From positions 73,377 through 137,376 of the forward strand of contig SVIZ01000005.1 in NCBI GenBank assembly GCA_015069205.1: DNA of 64,000 nt, written 5' to 3'. Both the position numbers and the translations under genes were made by a program. A model generated the notes under the pieces. The model made no database searches and was not told the DNA's origin. It was given only the letters and a program-made list of their open reading frames with translations. Below are positions 45,635-54,822 of the stretch, piece by piece; within the stretch, counting starts at the first letter, position 1, and every line of letters begins with the position of its first letter. The DNA comes from Oscillospiraceae bacterium. Lineage in GTDB: Bacteria > Bacillota > Clostridia > Saccharofermentanales > Saccharofermentanaceae.

Positions 45635-46462
45635 ATGAGAGAAGAAAAAAAGTACGAGATTCTACCGGGCGTGGAAATTCCTGATATCAAGAAGATTCAG
45701 GAAGCAGCTTCAGACTTCAGCATTTCTGAAGTCGGAGATGTTGAGATTAAGACTGTCACACTTCAGCCTGTTATTAAGGCTGCAGCTCCCGGTGTATCAG
45801 CTGAAGAACTTTCAAATCTTCAGTCTCTCGGTGATAAGGTTGCCGAGGATGAAGAGCGTTCAAAGGCTGCAAGCCGCGCTAAGATGGATGCAATCATGAA
45901 TAAGGCTGTACAGGCACCTGAGTCCATCGGTGACCTTAAGGCTTCACACATTGCTCAGCTTAACGATGAGAAGCTTAAGAAGCAGCTCGAAGATGAGATG
46001 AAGAAAGCTGAAGCACAGAAGGCCGAAGAGGATGCTAAGAACAAAGCGCGCGAAGAACGCCGCCAGCTCCAGCAGAGACTTCTCGAGGAATCAAGGGAAA
46101 AGGCTGCTAAAGAGAAGGAAGCCCGGGAAAAGGCTGCCAAGGAAGCTGCAGCAAAGGAAGAAGAGGAGATCAAGAAAGCTGCTGAAGAAATGGCTGCCAA
46201 GCTTATGCAACCCGTTGAAGAAAAGAAAGAAGAAGCAGCAAAGACGGAAGATGCTCCTAAAGCAGAGGTGCCTAAGGCAGAGGCTGATAAGAAAGAAGAG
46301 CCGTCTAAGGTTGAAGAGGCTCCCAAGGCAGAAGAGAAGAAGCCTGAGGAAGCGCAGAAACCTGCTATACCTGATGAGGTTCCGATCGAGAAGAAAACTG
46401 TTAAGGTTTTATCCGCTTCTGAGACCTATGACGAATTCAAGGAATTCCTGGAAGAGGAATAA
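45635..46462 (+). CDS. Alanine/lysine/glutamate-rich coiled-coil protein of the kinase-phosphatase cluster
   Basis: I recognise no domain in this 275-residue protein. Residues about 70-185 are rich in Lys, Glu, Ala and Arg in a heptad-like pattern, which predicts a long coiled coil; residues 185-250 are a Lys/Glu/Pro/Ala linker. The ends are more ordinary: KYEILPGVEIPDIKK at the start and KVLSASETYDEFKEFLEEE at the end could be binding peptides. It starts 8 bp after the PP2C gene (ATG 45635 after GAGGGG; ATG 45623 overlapping the stop is possible). A scaffold or phosphorylation substrate is the likely role. A terminator closes the operon. Confidence 0.75.
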   Translation: MREEKKYEILPGVEIPDIKKIQEAASDFSISEVGDVEIKTVTLQPVIKAAAPGVSAEELSNLQSLGDKVAEDEERSKAASRAKMDAIMNKAVQAPESIGDLKASHIAQLNDEKLKKQLEDEMKKAEAQKAEEDAKNKAREERRQLQQRLLEESREKAAKEKEAREKAAKEAAAKEEEEIKKAAEEMAAKLMQPVEEKKEEAAKTEDAPKAEVPKAEADKKEEPSKVEEAPKAEEKKPEEAQKPAIPDEVPIEKKTVKVLSASETYDEFKEFLEEE

Positions 46463-46482
46463 AAAATTTACGGATATTAACG

Positions 46483-46516
46483 ACGGGGTGTCTCAGATGG
46501 GGCACTCCGTTTTAAT
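46483..46516 (+). terminator. Intrinsic terminator of the kinase-phosphatase operon
   Basis: ACGGGGTG (46483-46490) pairs with CACTCCGT (46503-46510), one wobble pair, followed by TTTAATTTT. Confidence 0.7.
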
Positions 46517-46536
46517 TTTGTTTGTTTAGGGGTAGT

Positions 46537-46648
46537 TTTCCTAAGTAGTTACCTGAATTCGAGAAAAAAGGAAAGCATTTAGGCAAAACAGCGCGATTTT
46601 TCCTGTTTTGTTTCCTATATCTTCGAAAACAAGTAATGATTCAGGAAA
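46537..46648. repeat. Two 38-bp TTTCCT...AGGAAA palindromic units with a 74-bp step
   Basis: TTTCCT (46537) to AGGAAA (46574) and TTTCCT (46611) to AGGAAA (46648) are both 38 bp long, and their starts are exactly 74 bp apart. Between them lies CAAAACAG...CTGTTTTG (46584-46610). The rest of this 311-bp gap holds a further palindrome, TTTTATAA...TTATAAAA (46671-46695), and the tRNA-Lys terminator. No ORF is credible here. Confidence 0.55.
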
Positions 46649-46741
46649 TACCTTATCGGGATAACACAGATTTTATAATTTGTGCACTTATAAAATGCTG
46701 CAGTCTAAAAAAATGAAATAGTTTAAAGTATTAAAAACAAA

Positions 46742-46765
46742 AAGGATGTCACTTAGGACATCCTT
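46742..46765 (-). terminator. Intrinsic terminator of tRNA-Lys
   Basis: AAGGATGTC (46742-46750) pairs with GACATCCTT (46757-46765). On the minus strand a T-rich tract follows (TTTGTTTTTAA). Confidence 0.8.
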
Positions 46766-46773
46766 CTTTTTGT

Positions 46774-46849
46774 TGGTGCACCTCCAGGGACTCGAACCCT
46801 GGGCCCACTGATTAAGAGTCAGTTGCTCTACCATCTGAGCTAGAGGTGC
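46774..46849 (-). tRNA. tRNA-Lys (anticodon CTT)
   Basis: The minus-strand 76-base cloverleaf has acceptor GCACCTC/GAGGTGC, D-arm GCTCAGATGGTAGAGC, anticodon stem ACTGA/TCAGT with loop CTCTTAA, T-loop GTTCGAGTC and an encoded CCA. Confidence 0.96.
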
Positions 46850-46941
46850 GTTAAGCAACGTGAGTTATTATAGCCATTAGGTATTTACAAGTCAACACTT
46901 ATTTTCACGTGTTTTACTTTAAATCGAAAAAATTTTTCTTA

Positions 46942-48081
46942 TTACTTAAAGAAGCCGGTCATGTCGACAGAATTAAAGTCGTCTGACAGGGGAAGAGCTA
47001 CGGGCTTTCCTTCCTTAGCGGACTTGTAAATTCCAAGGAGGGTATCGACGGATGAGAATCCTGAGTATGCATCAGCTATAGGATCCTTGCCGGTCGTAAT
47101 GGATTCATAAAGGTCATTATAAATTCCGAGGTGCGGATTTAGTGCGCATTTGTATGAAAACATTCCGCCTTCCTTGAACTGCTTGCGGATATAGTAGCCG
47201 TTAAGTTTCTTTATCTTTCCGTCAGGCTTAACGGTAACGAGGTTAAGATGAGGCTTGCCTGATTCAAGTCCCATCGAGAGCTGTCCGTTCTCACAGAATA
47301 CTGTGAACTCAGCCGAGTGCTTTGAAGGAATTGTTGCAGTAGTACCTTCGATTTGTGCAAGCGCACCGTTTTCGAGTCTTAGTACGGCCATGCCGAGATC
47401 TTCTGCTTCTATGTTCCTGATGCGCTGTGCGATCATGGCGGAAGCTTCTTCGGGTTCGGAACCCATGAGCCATACGAGAAGATCAATCGCGTGGATCGTC
47501 TGGTTCATCAGGGCGCCGCCGTCACTCTTCCATGTTCCGCGCCATGCAGCGCTTGAATAGTAATCTTCGCCGTGTCCCCAGCGCACATAGATGCTGCCGT
47601 GTGTTACCTTGCCGTATTTGCCCTCAGCGATATCCTGTCTTACGAGGCCGACGATTGGGAGATAACGGTAGATGTGTCCCATGGCAATCTTAAGTCCTGT
47701 CTTTTTGGATAGCTCGAAAATCTCACGGGCTTCAGAGACAGACATTGTCATGGGCTTTTCGAGAAGGAGGTTCGATCCGTGTTCCATTGCGTATTTGGCA
47801 ATCTGGAAGTGAAGACCGGAAGGAACCGTAACTGATACGATCGAAGGCTTGATCTCATCGATTGCAGCCTTGTAGTCGGTAAATGTCTTAACGTTCGCAA
47901 AACCTTTTATGGAACCAAGAAGTCTTTTCGCCGAATCGGGATTAACATCCACTACGGCCTTGAGCTCTAAGCCCTTAAGCTTGGAAATTGCCTTTAAATG
48001 CTTTTCTGCAACTCTTCCGCATCCGATGAGGACTACGGAAAGTGTTGAAGATGTTGATGTTGTGTTCGTATTATCGGCCAT
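46942..48081 (-). CDS. Gfo/Idh/MocA-family NAD(P)-dependent oxidoreductase
   Basis: The 379-residue protein has an N-terminal Rossmann fold with VVLIGCGRVAEKHLKAI (residues 16-32), the LLLEKPM motif (about 105-111) that carries the catalytic Lys, and the C-terminal alpha/beta domain with GGALMNQTIHAIDLL. Members oxidise or reduce sugars, inositols and amino-sugar nucleotides; the substrate is not evident. The first 13 residues are a Thr/Ser-rich extension. It is transcribed alone, upstream of tRNA-Lys and divergent from the nucleoside phosphorylase gene. Confidence 0.93.
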   Translation of the reverse strand: MADNTNTTSTSSTLSVVLIGCGRVAEKHLKAISKLKGLELKAVVDVNPDSAKRLLGSIKGFANVKTFTDYKAAIDEIKPSIVSVTVPSGLHFQIAKYAMEHGSNLLLEKPMTMSVSEAREIFELSKKTGLKIAMGHIYRYLPIVGLVRQDIAEGKYGKVTHGSIYVRWGHGEDYYSSAAWRGTWKSDGGALMNQTIHAIDLLVWLMGSEPEEASAMIAQRIRNIEAEDLGMAVLRLENGALAQIEGTTATIPSKHSAEFTVFCENGQLSMGLESGKPHLNLVTVKPDGKIKKLNGYYIRKQFKEGGMFSYKCALNPHLGIYNDLYESITTGKDPIADAYSGFSSVDTLLGIYKSAKEGKPVALPLSDDFNSVDMTGFFK

Positions 48082-48192
48082 TTACAGCCTCCATATCAGG
48101 TTTTTGCTTGAATTAGTTTAGCACAAAAGAGTATTTTGCACTTATTAGATTATAATATCTTTATTGAGGACCTTTACCGGAGGTGATCTTCC

Positions 48193-49518
48193 ATGAATAT
48201 GCGGGATATCATAATCGCCAAGAGAGACAAGCATAGCCTGACAGATGAACAGATTAAGTACTTCGTTCAGGGCGTTACGGACGGAAGCATTCCGGATTAT
48301 CAGACTTCGGCGCTTCTTATGGCAATCGTCTTAAACGGCATGGATGAGCATGAGATGACGACCCTGACGCTTGAGATGGCCGCATCAGGCAAACAGCTTA
48401 CACTTCCTTATATCGAAGGCGTATCCGTAGATAAGCACAGTACAGGCGGCGTAGGAGATAAGATCACGCCTATCCTTTTGCCTTTGATCGCATCGTTCGG
48501 TGTTGAAGTTGTTAAGCTCAGCGGCAGAGGTTTGGGCTTTACGGGCGGAACGGTCGATAAGTTCGAATCCATTGAAGGCTTTAATGTCGAAGTGGATACC
48601 AAAGATTTCCATATGTATGTTATTAAGACGGGTATGGTCATTTCAGGCCAGACGCCTGATCTCGCGCCTGCAGATAAGATCCTTTATGCATTGCGTGACG
48701 TTACGGGAACGGTTGATTCCATTCCTCTTATCGCATCCAGCATTATGAGCAAGAAGATCGCAGCTGGTGCCCAGGGAATCGTCTTAGACGTTACCTGCGG
48801 ATCCGGTGCTTTCATGAAGGATTTGGACATGGCCAGAGAACTTGCTGATGCGATGATCAAGATCGGCAAGCTTGCGGGACGTCAGGTGGTTGCGGTTATT
48901 ACCAATATGGATGAGCCTTTGGGAAGATTCTGCGGAAATGTCCTTGAGATGCAGGAAGTCTTCAATACAGTGACCGGTAAGGGCGAACCTGACGTTATCG
49001 AAGTAGTCACCGAGCTTGCTTACCATCTAATAAAGATAGCCCAAAAAGATGCCGGCATGAGTGAAGATGTCCTTAAAAGTGAGATCCGCGCAAGGCTTTC
49101 TGACGGAACATGCTATGAGAAATATAAGCAGCTTATCGAATCACAGGGCGGCAAGCTTAATGAGGCTGGTGCTCCCGTTTATGTTTCAAAGCCTTTCGAC
49201 TGCATGCACGTAAATTCACCTGATGCGGGCTATGTACAAAGCATCAGGACAGATCTTATCGGACAGGCATCCGTTCTTTTGGGAGCAGGACGCCTCGCGA
49301 AAACAGATAAGATCGATTACGGCGCCGGAATAGGATTTTTCGTAAAGGTTGGTGACAGAGTCGAAAGAGGCGATTCGCTCTGTGCCCTTTATACAGGCGA
49401 AGACAGTGAGCTTCCTGAAGATAAACTTTACGATGCTATGGAACTTATCCTTGATGCTTATGAGATAGGTCCCAATCCGCCTGAGAAGAAGCCTGCCATA
49501 TTAGGTGTAATCACTTGA
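48193..49518 (+). CDS. pdp: Pyrimidine-nucleoside phosphorylase
   Basis: The 441-residue enzyme splits thymidine, deoxyuridine or uridine with phosphate in nucleoside salvage. The family signature SGRGLGFTGGTVDKFESI is present, with the phosphate site VDKHSTGGVGDK (79-90) and MSKKIAAGAQGIVLDV. The length equals that of Bacillus Pdp. The ribosome site GGAGGTGATC is very strong, 5-8 bp before ATG 48193. It precedes ruvC by 57 bp with a separate TATAAT in between, so it may or may not be cotranscribed with the ruv genes. Confidence 0.95.
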   Translation: MNMRDIIIAKRDKHSLTDEQIKYFVQGVTDGSIPDYQTSALLMAIVLNGMDEHEMTTLTLEMAASGKQLTLPYIEGVSVDKHSTGGVGDKITPILLPLIASFGVEVVKLSGRGLGFTGGTVDKFESIEGFNVEVDTKDFHMYVIKTGMVISGQTPDLAPADKILYALRDVTGTVDSIPLIASSIMSKKIAAGAQGIVLDVTCGSGAFMKDLDMARELADAMIKIGKLAGRQVVAVITNMDEPLGRFCGNVLEMQEVFNTVTGKGEPDVIEVVTELAYHLIKIAQKDAGMSEDVLKSEIRARLSDGTCYEKYKQLIESQGGKLNEAGAPVYVSKPFDCMHVNSPDAGYVQSIRTDLIGQASVLLGAGRLAKTDKIDYGAGIGFFVKVGDRVERGDSLCALYTGEDSELPEDKLYDAMELILDAYEIGPNPPEKKPAILGVIT

Positions 49519-49575
49519 TTTGATCCGCTGTTGCGGTATAATACGAACAAATGTTTATATCTGTACAGGAGTACT

Positions 49576-50142
49576 ATGGCTAACGAACCCGTTAAGAAAA
49601 GAATAATCGGTATCGACCCCGGCTATGCCATCACGGGTTACGGCATCATCGATAAAGTCGGATCCAAGTTTGAAGTGGTCGATTACGGCGTTATAGAGAC
49701 CAAAGCAAAGACTGATTTCCCGTTAAGACTTCTTGCGATCAATGACAAGATGCGTTTTCTGTTAGAGCAGTACAAGCCCGATTATATGTCAGTCGAAGAA
49801 CTTTTCATGGGACATAACCATACGACTGTAATCGGTACGGCACAGGCCAGGGGTGCTGTGCTTGTTGAAGCGGGAAGAGCAGGAGTAGAGGTTTTCGAGT
49901 TTACGCCAGGACAGGTAAAGCTCGCCATTACGGGTTATGGTAAGGCTGAGAAGAAGCAGGTCCAGCTAATGACAAAGTCTATCCTTGGCCTTAAAGAGAT
50001 CCCAAAGCCTGACGATGCTGCAGATGCGCTTGCCCTTGCGATCACACTGGCAAATACCGGTCTTGCTTTTGCAGGCAAGGCTGTTGCAGGTTACCAGTAC
50101 GGAAGGTACGGATATCAAAAGCGCAACGAAGGATTTATCTGA
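49576..50142 (+). CDS. ruvC: Holliday junction endodeoxyribonuclease RuvC
   Basis: The 188-residue nuclease cuts Holliday junctions in recombination. It has IIGIDPGYAITGYG with the first catalytic Asp (D14), SVEELFMGHNHTT with the Glu, and PDDAADALALAI with the last acidic residues. The start is ATG 49576, preceded by CAGGAG; a longer frame from 49531 begins inside the promoter (TATAAT about 49538). It heads the ruvC-ruvA-ruvB-queH cluster. The C-terminus has about 20 extra, aromatic-rich residues. Confidence 0.97.
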   Translation: MANEPVKKRIIGIDPGYAITGYGIIDKVGSKFEVVDYGVIETKAKTDFPLRLLAINDKMRFLLEQYKPDYMSVEELFMGHNHTTVIGTAQARGAVLVEAGRAGVEVFEFTPGQVKLAITGYGKAEKKQVQLMTKSILGLKEIPKPDDAADALALAITLANTGLAFAGKAVAGYQYGRYGYQKRNEGFI

Positions 50143-50185
50143 TTTATTGATACAATACTCTTATTGAGCATAAGGAGACACTTGA

Positions 50186-50812
50186 ATGTACGCATATATC
50201 AAAGGCATTATCGCTGACCGCAACGACCAGCAGATAGTAATTGAGAATAACGGAATTGGATATCTCGTTAACTGCCCTCTCGGCATCTCGGCAGAGATCG
50301 GAGGCATCGGTGACGAAGTTACGGTCTGGCTTTATCAGAGCGTTAAAGAAGATGACATCTCACTTTACGGATTCGTATCAAGAGACCAGAAGGAGATGTT
50401 CTTAAAGCTCATCACGGTAAGCGGTGTCGGTCCCAAGGTTGCACACACAATATGCGCTTCATTATCTGCCGAGCAGATTGCTGCAGCAGTAATGAGCGGT
50501 AATGTTGCTCTCCTTACAAGCGTTAAAGGACTTGGCAAGAAGAGTGCAGAGAAGATCATCGTCGAACTTAAGGACAAGCTTAAATCCCAGCTCGGAGCCG
50601 CATCCACGGCAACAGTTGTACCAAGCGGTGCGAACGCTTCGGTCAAGGGTGATTCAGGTGTCATGCAGGATGCTGTCGGAGCTCTCCTTGTGTTAGGATA
50701 TAAAGACCAAGAAGCAGCCGATGCAGTTGCATCCGCATACGAAGACGGCATCGGACTCGAAGACCTTATCCGCAAGTCTTTGAAGGTTGCTGCAGGTAAA
50801 AAGTTCTCATAA
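50186..50812 (+). CDS. ruvA: Holliday junction branch migration subunit RuvA
   Basis: The 208-residue protein binds the four-way junction and loads RuvB. It has the N-terminal OB-fold (MYAYIKGIIADRNDQQIVIE), two helix-hairpin-helix motifs (VSGVGPKVAHTI and VKGLGKKSAEKII) and the C-terminal RuvB-binding domain (DAVGALLVLGYKDQEA). AAGGAG precedes ATG 50186. It lies 43 bp after ruvC and 14 bp before ruvB. Confidence 0.98.
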   Translation: MYAYIKGIIADRNDQQIVIENNGIGYLVNCPLGISAEIGGIGDEVTVWLYQSVKEDDISLYGFVSRDQKEMFLKLITVSGVGPKVAHTICASLSAEQIAAAVMSGNVALLTSVKGLGKKSAEKIIVELKDKLKSQLGAASTATVVPSGANASVKGDSGVMQDAVGALLVLGYKDQEAADAVASAYEDGIGLEDLIRKSLKVAAGKKFS

Positions 50813-50826
50813 GGGAATAAACATAC

Positions 50827-51951
50827 ATGATGAATTTTAACGAACAGGAAAACGAGGAAGAGCGCGTATTAGGCAGGCTCAGACAGCCGGGTGATACGGA
50901 AGAGAAGGCGTTAAGGCCTGTTACTTTCGATGAGTATTCCGGTCAGACAAAGGTAAAGAACAATCTCAAGATCTTTATCGATGCAGCCAAGAAGCGCGGT
51001 GAAGCACTCGACCATGTTCTTTTATATGGTCCTCCGGGATTAGGTAAGACTACTCTTGCAGGCATCATCGCATCCGAGATGGGCGTTGCGATGCACATCA
51101 CCACAGGTCCTTCCATCGAGAAGGCAGGCGACCTTGCAGCTCTCCTTACCAATCTCAATGAGAATGAAGTTCTCTTCATCGATGAGATACACAGACTCAA
51201 CAAGAGCGTTGAAGAAGTTCTTTATCCTGCGATGGAAGATTACTGTTTGGATCTAATGATCGGCAAGGGCCCTGCCGCAAGATCAGTCAGACTTGATCTT
51301 CCGCACTTTACTTTGGTTGGCGCCACCACGAGAGCCGGTATGCTCTCTGCACCTTTAAGAGACAGATTCGGCATGATCCACCGCCTCGAATTATATGAGA
51401 CGGAAGATCTCATGCAGATCCTTGAGCGTGATGCCGGACTTCTCGGCATCGCCATCAATGAGGAAGGCTTACGCAACATTGCATCCAGATCAAGAGGCAC
51501 GCCGAGAATCGCCATCAGACTTTTGAAGCGCATGAGAGACTTTGCTTCATATCTTGATAAGGACATCATTGATAAGGAAGTTTCTGATTACGGTCTTAAT
51601 GCGCTTGACATCGACGGTATCGGTCTTGATGCTGTAGACAGAAGACTCCTTACTTCGATCGCTGATATCTTTAAGGGCGGCCCGGTAGGTCTTGAGACAC
51701 TTGCTGCCTGCACAGGTGAAGATCCCGTTACCATTGAAGATGTTTACGAGCCGTTCCTTTTGCAGAACGGATTCCTTCATAAGACACCCAGAGGAAGAAT
51801 GCTTACTTTAAGAGCTTTCGAACATTTGGGACTCACGCCTCCGCCGTCTTTTATTGCCGGCATGAAGAGTACTGAAGTTGCGCCTCCGCGCTATGAGAAT
51901 ATCTCAATAGAAGATTGGCAGAATTCCAACAAGGACGGTGAGAACGGCTGA
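50827..51951 (+). CDS. ruvB: Holliday junction branch migration ATPase RuvB
   Basis: The 374-residue AAA+ motor drives branch migration. It has Walker [10 protein letters not shown] at 68-76, Walker B DEIH at 119-122, the sensor region [20 protein letters not shown] and the C-terminal winged helix ([15 protein letters not shown]). It is 30-40 residues longer than usual because of a C-terminal tail. Its stop overlaps the queH start by one base (TGATG). Confidence 0.98.
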   Translation: MMNFNEQENEEERVLGRLRQPGDTEEKALRPVTFDEYSGQTKVKNNLKIFIDAAKKRGEALDHVLLYGPPGLGKTTLAGIIASEMGVAMHITTGPSIEKAGDLAALLTNLNENEVLFIDEIHRLNKSVEEVLYPAMEDYCLDLMIGKGPAARSVRLDLPHFTLVGATTRAGMLSAPLRDRFGMIHRLELYETEDLMQILERDAGLLGIAINEEGLRNIASRSRGTPRIAIRLLKRMRDFASYLDKDIIDKEVSDYGLNALDIDGIGLDAVDRRLLTSIADIFKGGPVGLETLAACTGEDPVTIEDVYEPFLLQNGFLHKTPRGRMLTLRAFEHLGLTPPPSFIAGMKSTEVAPPRYENISIEDWQNSNKDGENG

Positions 51952-52541
51952 TGGGAAGAATGCTTCTCCATGCCTGCTGCGGCCCCTGTGCCATGTATCC
52001 GTTGGATCTCCTGACTTCCGGCGGACGCGATCTTGACTGTTATTGGTATAACCCCAATATCCAGCCGCAGTTTGAATTTGACCGCCGCCACGTAAATCTT
52101 GAGAAGGCTTGTGAGCACTTTAAGATCAAGCTCATTTCCGAAGGAACTGAGTGTATGCAGGACTACTGGCTTTCCAAAGAATATTTAAATGAATTTTCTT
52201 CAAGATGCGAGATGTGCTATGACATAAGAATGGATCACGTCGCAAAGTTCGCTTCTGAAAACGGATATGATACTTTCTGTACGACGCTTCTTGTAAGCCC
52301 TTACCAGCAGCACGATAAAATAGCCCGGATCAGTGAGGAGAAGGCTTCCAAATACGGCATTGATTTCGAGTATATTGATTTCCGGCCGGGCTTCAGACAG
52401 GGTCAGGACATGGCAAGAGAGATCGGTCTTTACAGACAGAAATTCTGCGGATGTATATTCTCATTAGAGGAATCCAAGTTCAGGGATAAGATTTATAAAT
52501 CTTTTGAAGACGGTTCCTTAGCTTCGACCAAAACCGAATAA
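51951..52541 (+). CDS. queH: Epoxyqueuosine reductase QueH
   Basis: The 196-residue enzyme makes the last step to queuosine in tRNA wobble bases. It has the family motif LLHACCGPCAMYP (C9, C10, C13), a second pair in SRCEMCYDIR, and YRQKFCGCIFS near the C-terminus. These Cys residues hold an iron-sulfur cluster and metal site. It is fused by overlap to ruvB. The last 49 bp overlap the 3' end of the rqcH gene on the other strand. Confidence 0.95.
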   Translation: MGRMLLHACCGPCAMYPLDLLTSGGRDLDCYWYNPNIQPQFEFDRRHVNLEKACEHFKIKLISEGTECMQDYWLSKEYLNEFSSRCEMCYDIRMDHVAKFASENGYDTFCTTLLVSPYQQHDKIARISEEKASKYGIDFEYIDFRPGFRQGQDMAREIGLYRQKFCGCIFSLEESKFRDKIYKSFEDGSLASTKTE

Positions 52542-54427
52542 TAACCTTCGTAGATTACCATTCCGGGCTTAGCTCCCGGAATCTTTTTTACATGTGAGAC
52601 AGGGCAGTAGTCGACTTCTGCCTTGAGCTGGCCGGGCTTTGAATCTTCAGATGTCATATGTTCTTCAAGGATTATCGCCTTTGAGAAGAATGCGGCAAGA
52701 CTTGCGGCCTCAAGTACGGCATTATCTGAAGGCATTTCCTCGTTGGGTTTAGTCTTAAGGATAACGTGTGTTCCGGGAAGCCCTTTTACATGGAACCACC
52801 AGTCGCGTCTTGACGCGGTGTGGAAGGTGAGCTGCTCGTTCTGGATGTTGTTTCTTCCTGCGAGTATCTCATAACCGTCGGAAGTCATGTATCGTCTGCA
52901 GGGAAGAGCTCTTTCCTTGCTCTTATCCTTATTGCCCTTGTTCATGTTGGCTCTCTTGGCGGCTTCTCTTAAAGCGCGCGAAGAAGCTTTTCCGGACTTA
53001 GCAACTCCGACCATCTTGTTCGGATCGCCTTTGTTTGTGTTGCTGTTCTTTGCTGAAGCTGAGCTTTTTCGAAAACCTGAGTCACCGGAGATCTCGGCAC
53101 GGATCTCTTCGTTTATCGCGTCAAGATCTTCAACGCTTGAAGCGGCAGTAACGGCTGCGCTTAATGAGCGGAGATACTGTGCCGCAAGCTCGTCTTCTTT
53201 AAGATAGGTTTCTGCAAGTTCCATCTTACGCTTCGCCTTATGGAATCTCTTATAGTATTCCTGGGCGTTGCCTGAAGCATCGAGAGTCGGATTAAGCGGG
53301 ATCGTGATCTCGCTTTGTGATTCACTTGCATAATCAATGAGGGTAACACTTGAAGAACCCTGTTTTACCATGTATTTGTAGGTGAGGATAAGGTCGCCTG
53401 AATGCTTGAGAGCATCAGCTTTTTGGCCTTCCTCAAGGTCCTGCTCGTGGATCTCGCGCTTCTTTATTACTCTTGCAAGAGCGCTTCCTATTATCTGGCT
53501 TAATCTGTCACGGCCTTTATCGAGCACGAGCTTTGAATCTCTTGCAAGGTAGCATATGTCGATCGCTTCTGATATTGAAGAGACCGGCTTTGCTTTCGCA
53601 TAACCCTTGAGTTCAACAATGGATGCATCTTCAGGCTCTCCGTCTTCGCCGTAGAACAAGTAAGGCGTATATGTTCCTTCTGTTATGGAAGTAAGGAAAT
53701 CCTTTATAGCATTGATAAGTCTTGTCTTTTCGCCGTCAGTGAGCATCTGAAGAGTCTTCCGGTCGTCGATGTCGGACTTATCGGTGATATATGCGGCAAG
53801 AACAGGGGACAGGCCTAATATTGAACCTACGAGAGCCTTGGCGACCGGGCGCTGTAACTCGGATTCCATGAACGGAATCTCGCCGGATCTGGCAATCTCC
53901 AATGCTTTTTCAGGCTTGTACTTATCCTGTGACGGCGGATATTCGTAAACGCGCGCAGGCATGACTTCTCTGACTCGTGATACCGAGAAATCAACGTGGA
54001 TAGCCGAATCAAGGATCCTGCCGTTCTCGTTTATGAGGACAAGATTTGAAAAACGTCCCATTAATTCAACGATAAGGGTATAAGTCTTCCTGTCTTTTAA
54101 CTCGTCATATTTGCTGACGGTGATCTCAATAATTCTCTCGTAACCGGGATTGGTAACGCTCTCGATCCTGGATCCCGCAAGGTATTTGCGGAGCAGCATG
54201 CAGAATGAGGGAGGAATGGAAGGATTGTCCAGAGTGTTTTCTGCAAAGCAGATCCTCGGAGCGCCAGGATCTATTGATATCAGGAGTTTCTGGTATCCGC
54301 CCGTAAATCTTACGTGGAGAATGACAGTATGCTTGTCAGGCATGTAGATCTTATCTACACGCTTTCCTTCGAGCTCTTTATTGAGTTCGTTTGCGAGAAG
54401 CTGACAAGTGATGCCGTCAAGAGTCAC
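52493..54427 (-). CDS. rqcH: Ribosome quality-control protein RqcH (NFACT family)
   Basis: The 644-residue protein binds 50S subunits with stalled peptidyl-tRNA and adds alanine tails. It has the NFACT-N domain (MTLDGITCQLLANEL, residues 1-200), a helix-hairpin-helix region (VGSILGLSPVLAAYI), a long coiled coil, and the NFACT-R domain (ILAGRNNIQNEQLTFHTA, WWFHVKGLPGTHVIL). A basic, Asn/Ser-rich linker precedes NFACT-R. The start is GTG 54427 with GAGG upstream. It is last of a four-gene minus-strand unit, 3 bp after the preceding gene. Confidence 0.96.
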   Translation of the reverse strand: MTLDGITCQLLANELNKELEGKRVDKIYMPDKHTVILHVRFTGGYQKLLISIDPGAPRICFAENTLDNPSIPPSFCMLLRKYLAGSRIESVTNPGYERIIEITVSKYDELKDRKTYTLIVELMGRFSNLVLINENGRILDSAIHVDFSVSRVREVMPARVYEYPPSQDKYKPEKALEIARSGEIPFMESELQRPVAKALVGSILGLSPVLAAYITDKSDIDDRKTLQMLTDGEKTRLINAIKDFLTSITEGTYTPYLFYGEDGEPEDASIVELKGYAKAKPVSSISEAIDICYLARDSKLVLDKGRDRLSQIIGSALARVIKKREIHEQDLEEGQKADALKHSGDLILTYKYMVKQGSSSVTLIDYASESQSEITIPLNPTLDASGNAQEYYKRFHKAKRKMELAETYLKEDELAAQYLRSLSAAVTAASSVEDLDAINEEIRAEISGDSGFRKSSASAKNSNTNKGDPNKMVGVAKSGKASSRALREAAKRANMNKGNKDKSKERALPCRRYMTSDGYEILAGRNNIQNEQLTFHTASRRDWWFHVKGLPGTHVILKTKPNEEMPSDNAVLEAASLAAFFSKAIILEEHMTSEDSKPGQLKAEVDYCPVSHVKKIPGAKPGMVIYEGYYSVLVEAKEPSSKDL

Positions 54428-54430
54428 GGC

Positions 54431-54820
54431 TTATACCTCGTCTTCAGAGGAAATGCTGTCAACGCCTTTTTTATTCTTGCCTGAATAAACCAGTGTCAGG
54501 ATTACCCAAACGACAACTGCGAGCAGGACTTCGACACCTAAGATCTTAAAGAAAGTCTCATAGCTGTTCCAGCTGATGAGAAGGTCGATACCTACGATAA
54601 GAAGTGATGCGGCAATGAAGATAACGGGCATTGCCGCTTTTGAAGATGCAAATTTAGAGAAAATGGAAGAAGCACCTGATTCAGATTGAACAGGTGCTGT
54701 TGTCTTCCTTGAAGTGCTGCGTGAACCGGAAGAACGTGTAGAGCGGGCAGACTTCTTCGAGGTGCTGCTTTTCGAGCTCCTTGAAGAACCTGATGAACGT
54801 GATCTGCCGGTGTTTGCCAT
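54431..54820 (-). CDS. Hypothetical protein with Ser/Arg/Lys-rich N-terminus and two membrane helices
   Basis: I do not recognise this 129-residue protein. The first 50 residues consist mostly of Ser, Arg, Lys and Thr, which would be disordered and strongly positive. Two hydrophobic helices follow (about 62-83 and 92-112), ending in an acidic tail SISSEDEV. It sits 2 bp after a PRPP synthetase gene and 3 bp before rqcH, so it is surely cotranscribed with both. Confidence 0.75.
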   Translation of the reverse strand: MANTGRSRSSGSSRSSKSSTSKKSARSTRSSGSRSTSRKTTAPVQSESGASSIFSKFASSKAAMPVIFIAASLLIVGIDLLISWNSYETFFKILGVEVLLAVVVWVILTLVYSGKNKKGVDSISSEDEV

Positions 54821-54822
54821 TA

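Noticed and set aside
45955..46326. Minus-strand Ser/Ala-rich ORF opposite the coiled-coil gene
   Set aside because: It is the usual antisense image of Lys/Glu/Ala codons and lacks a ribosome site.
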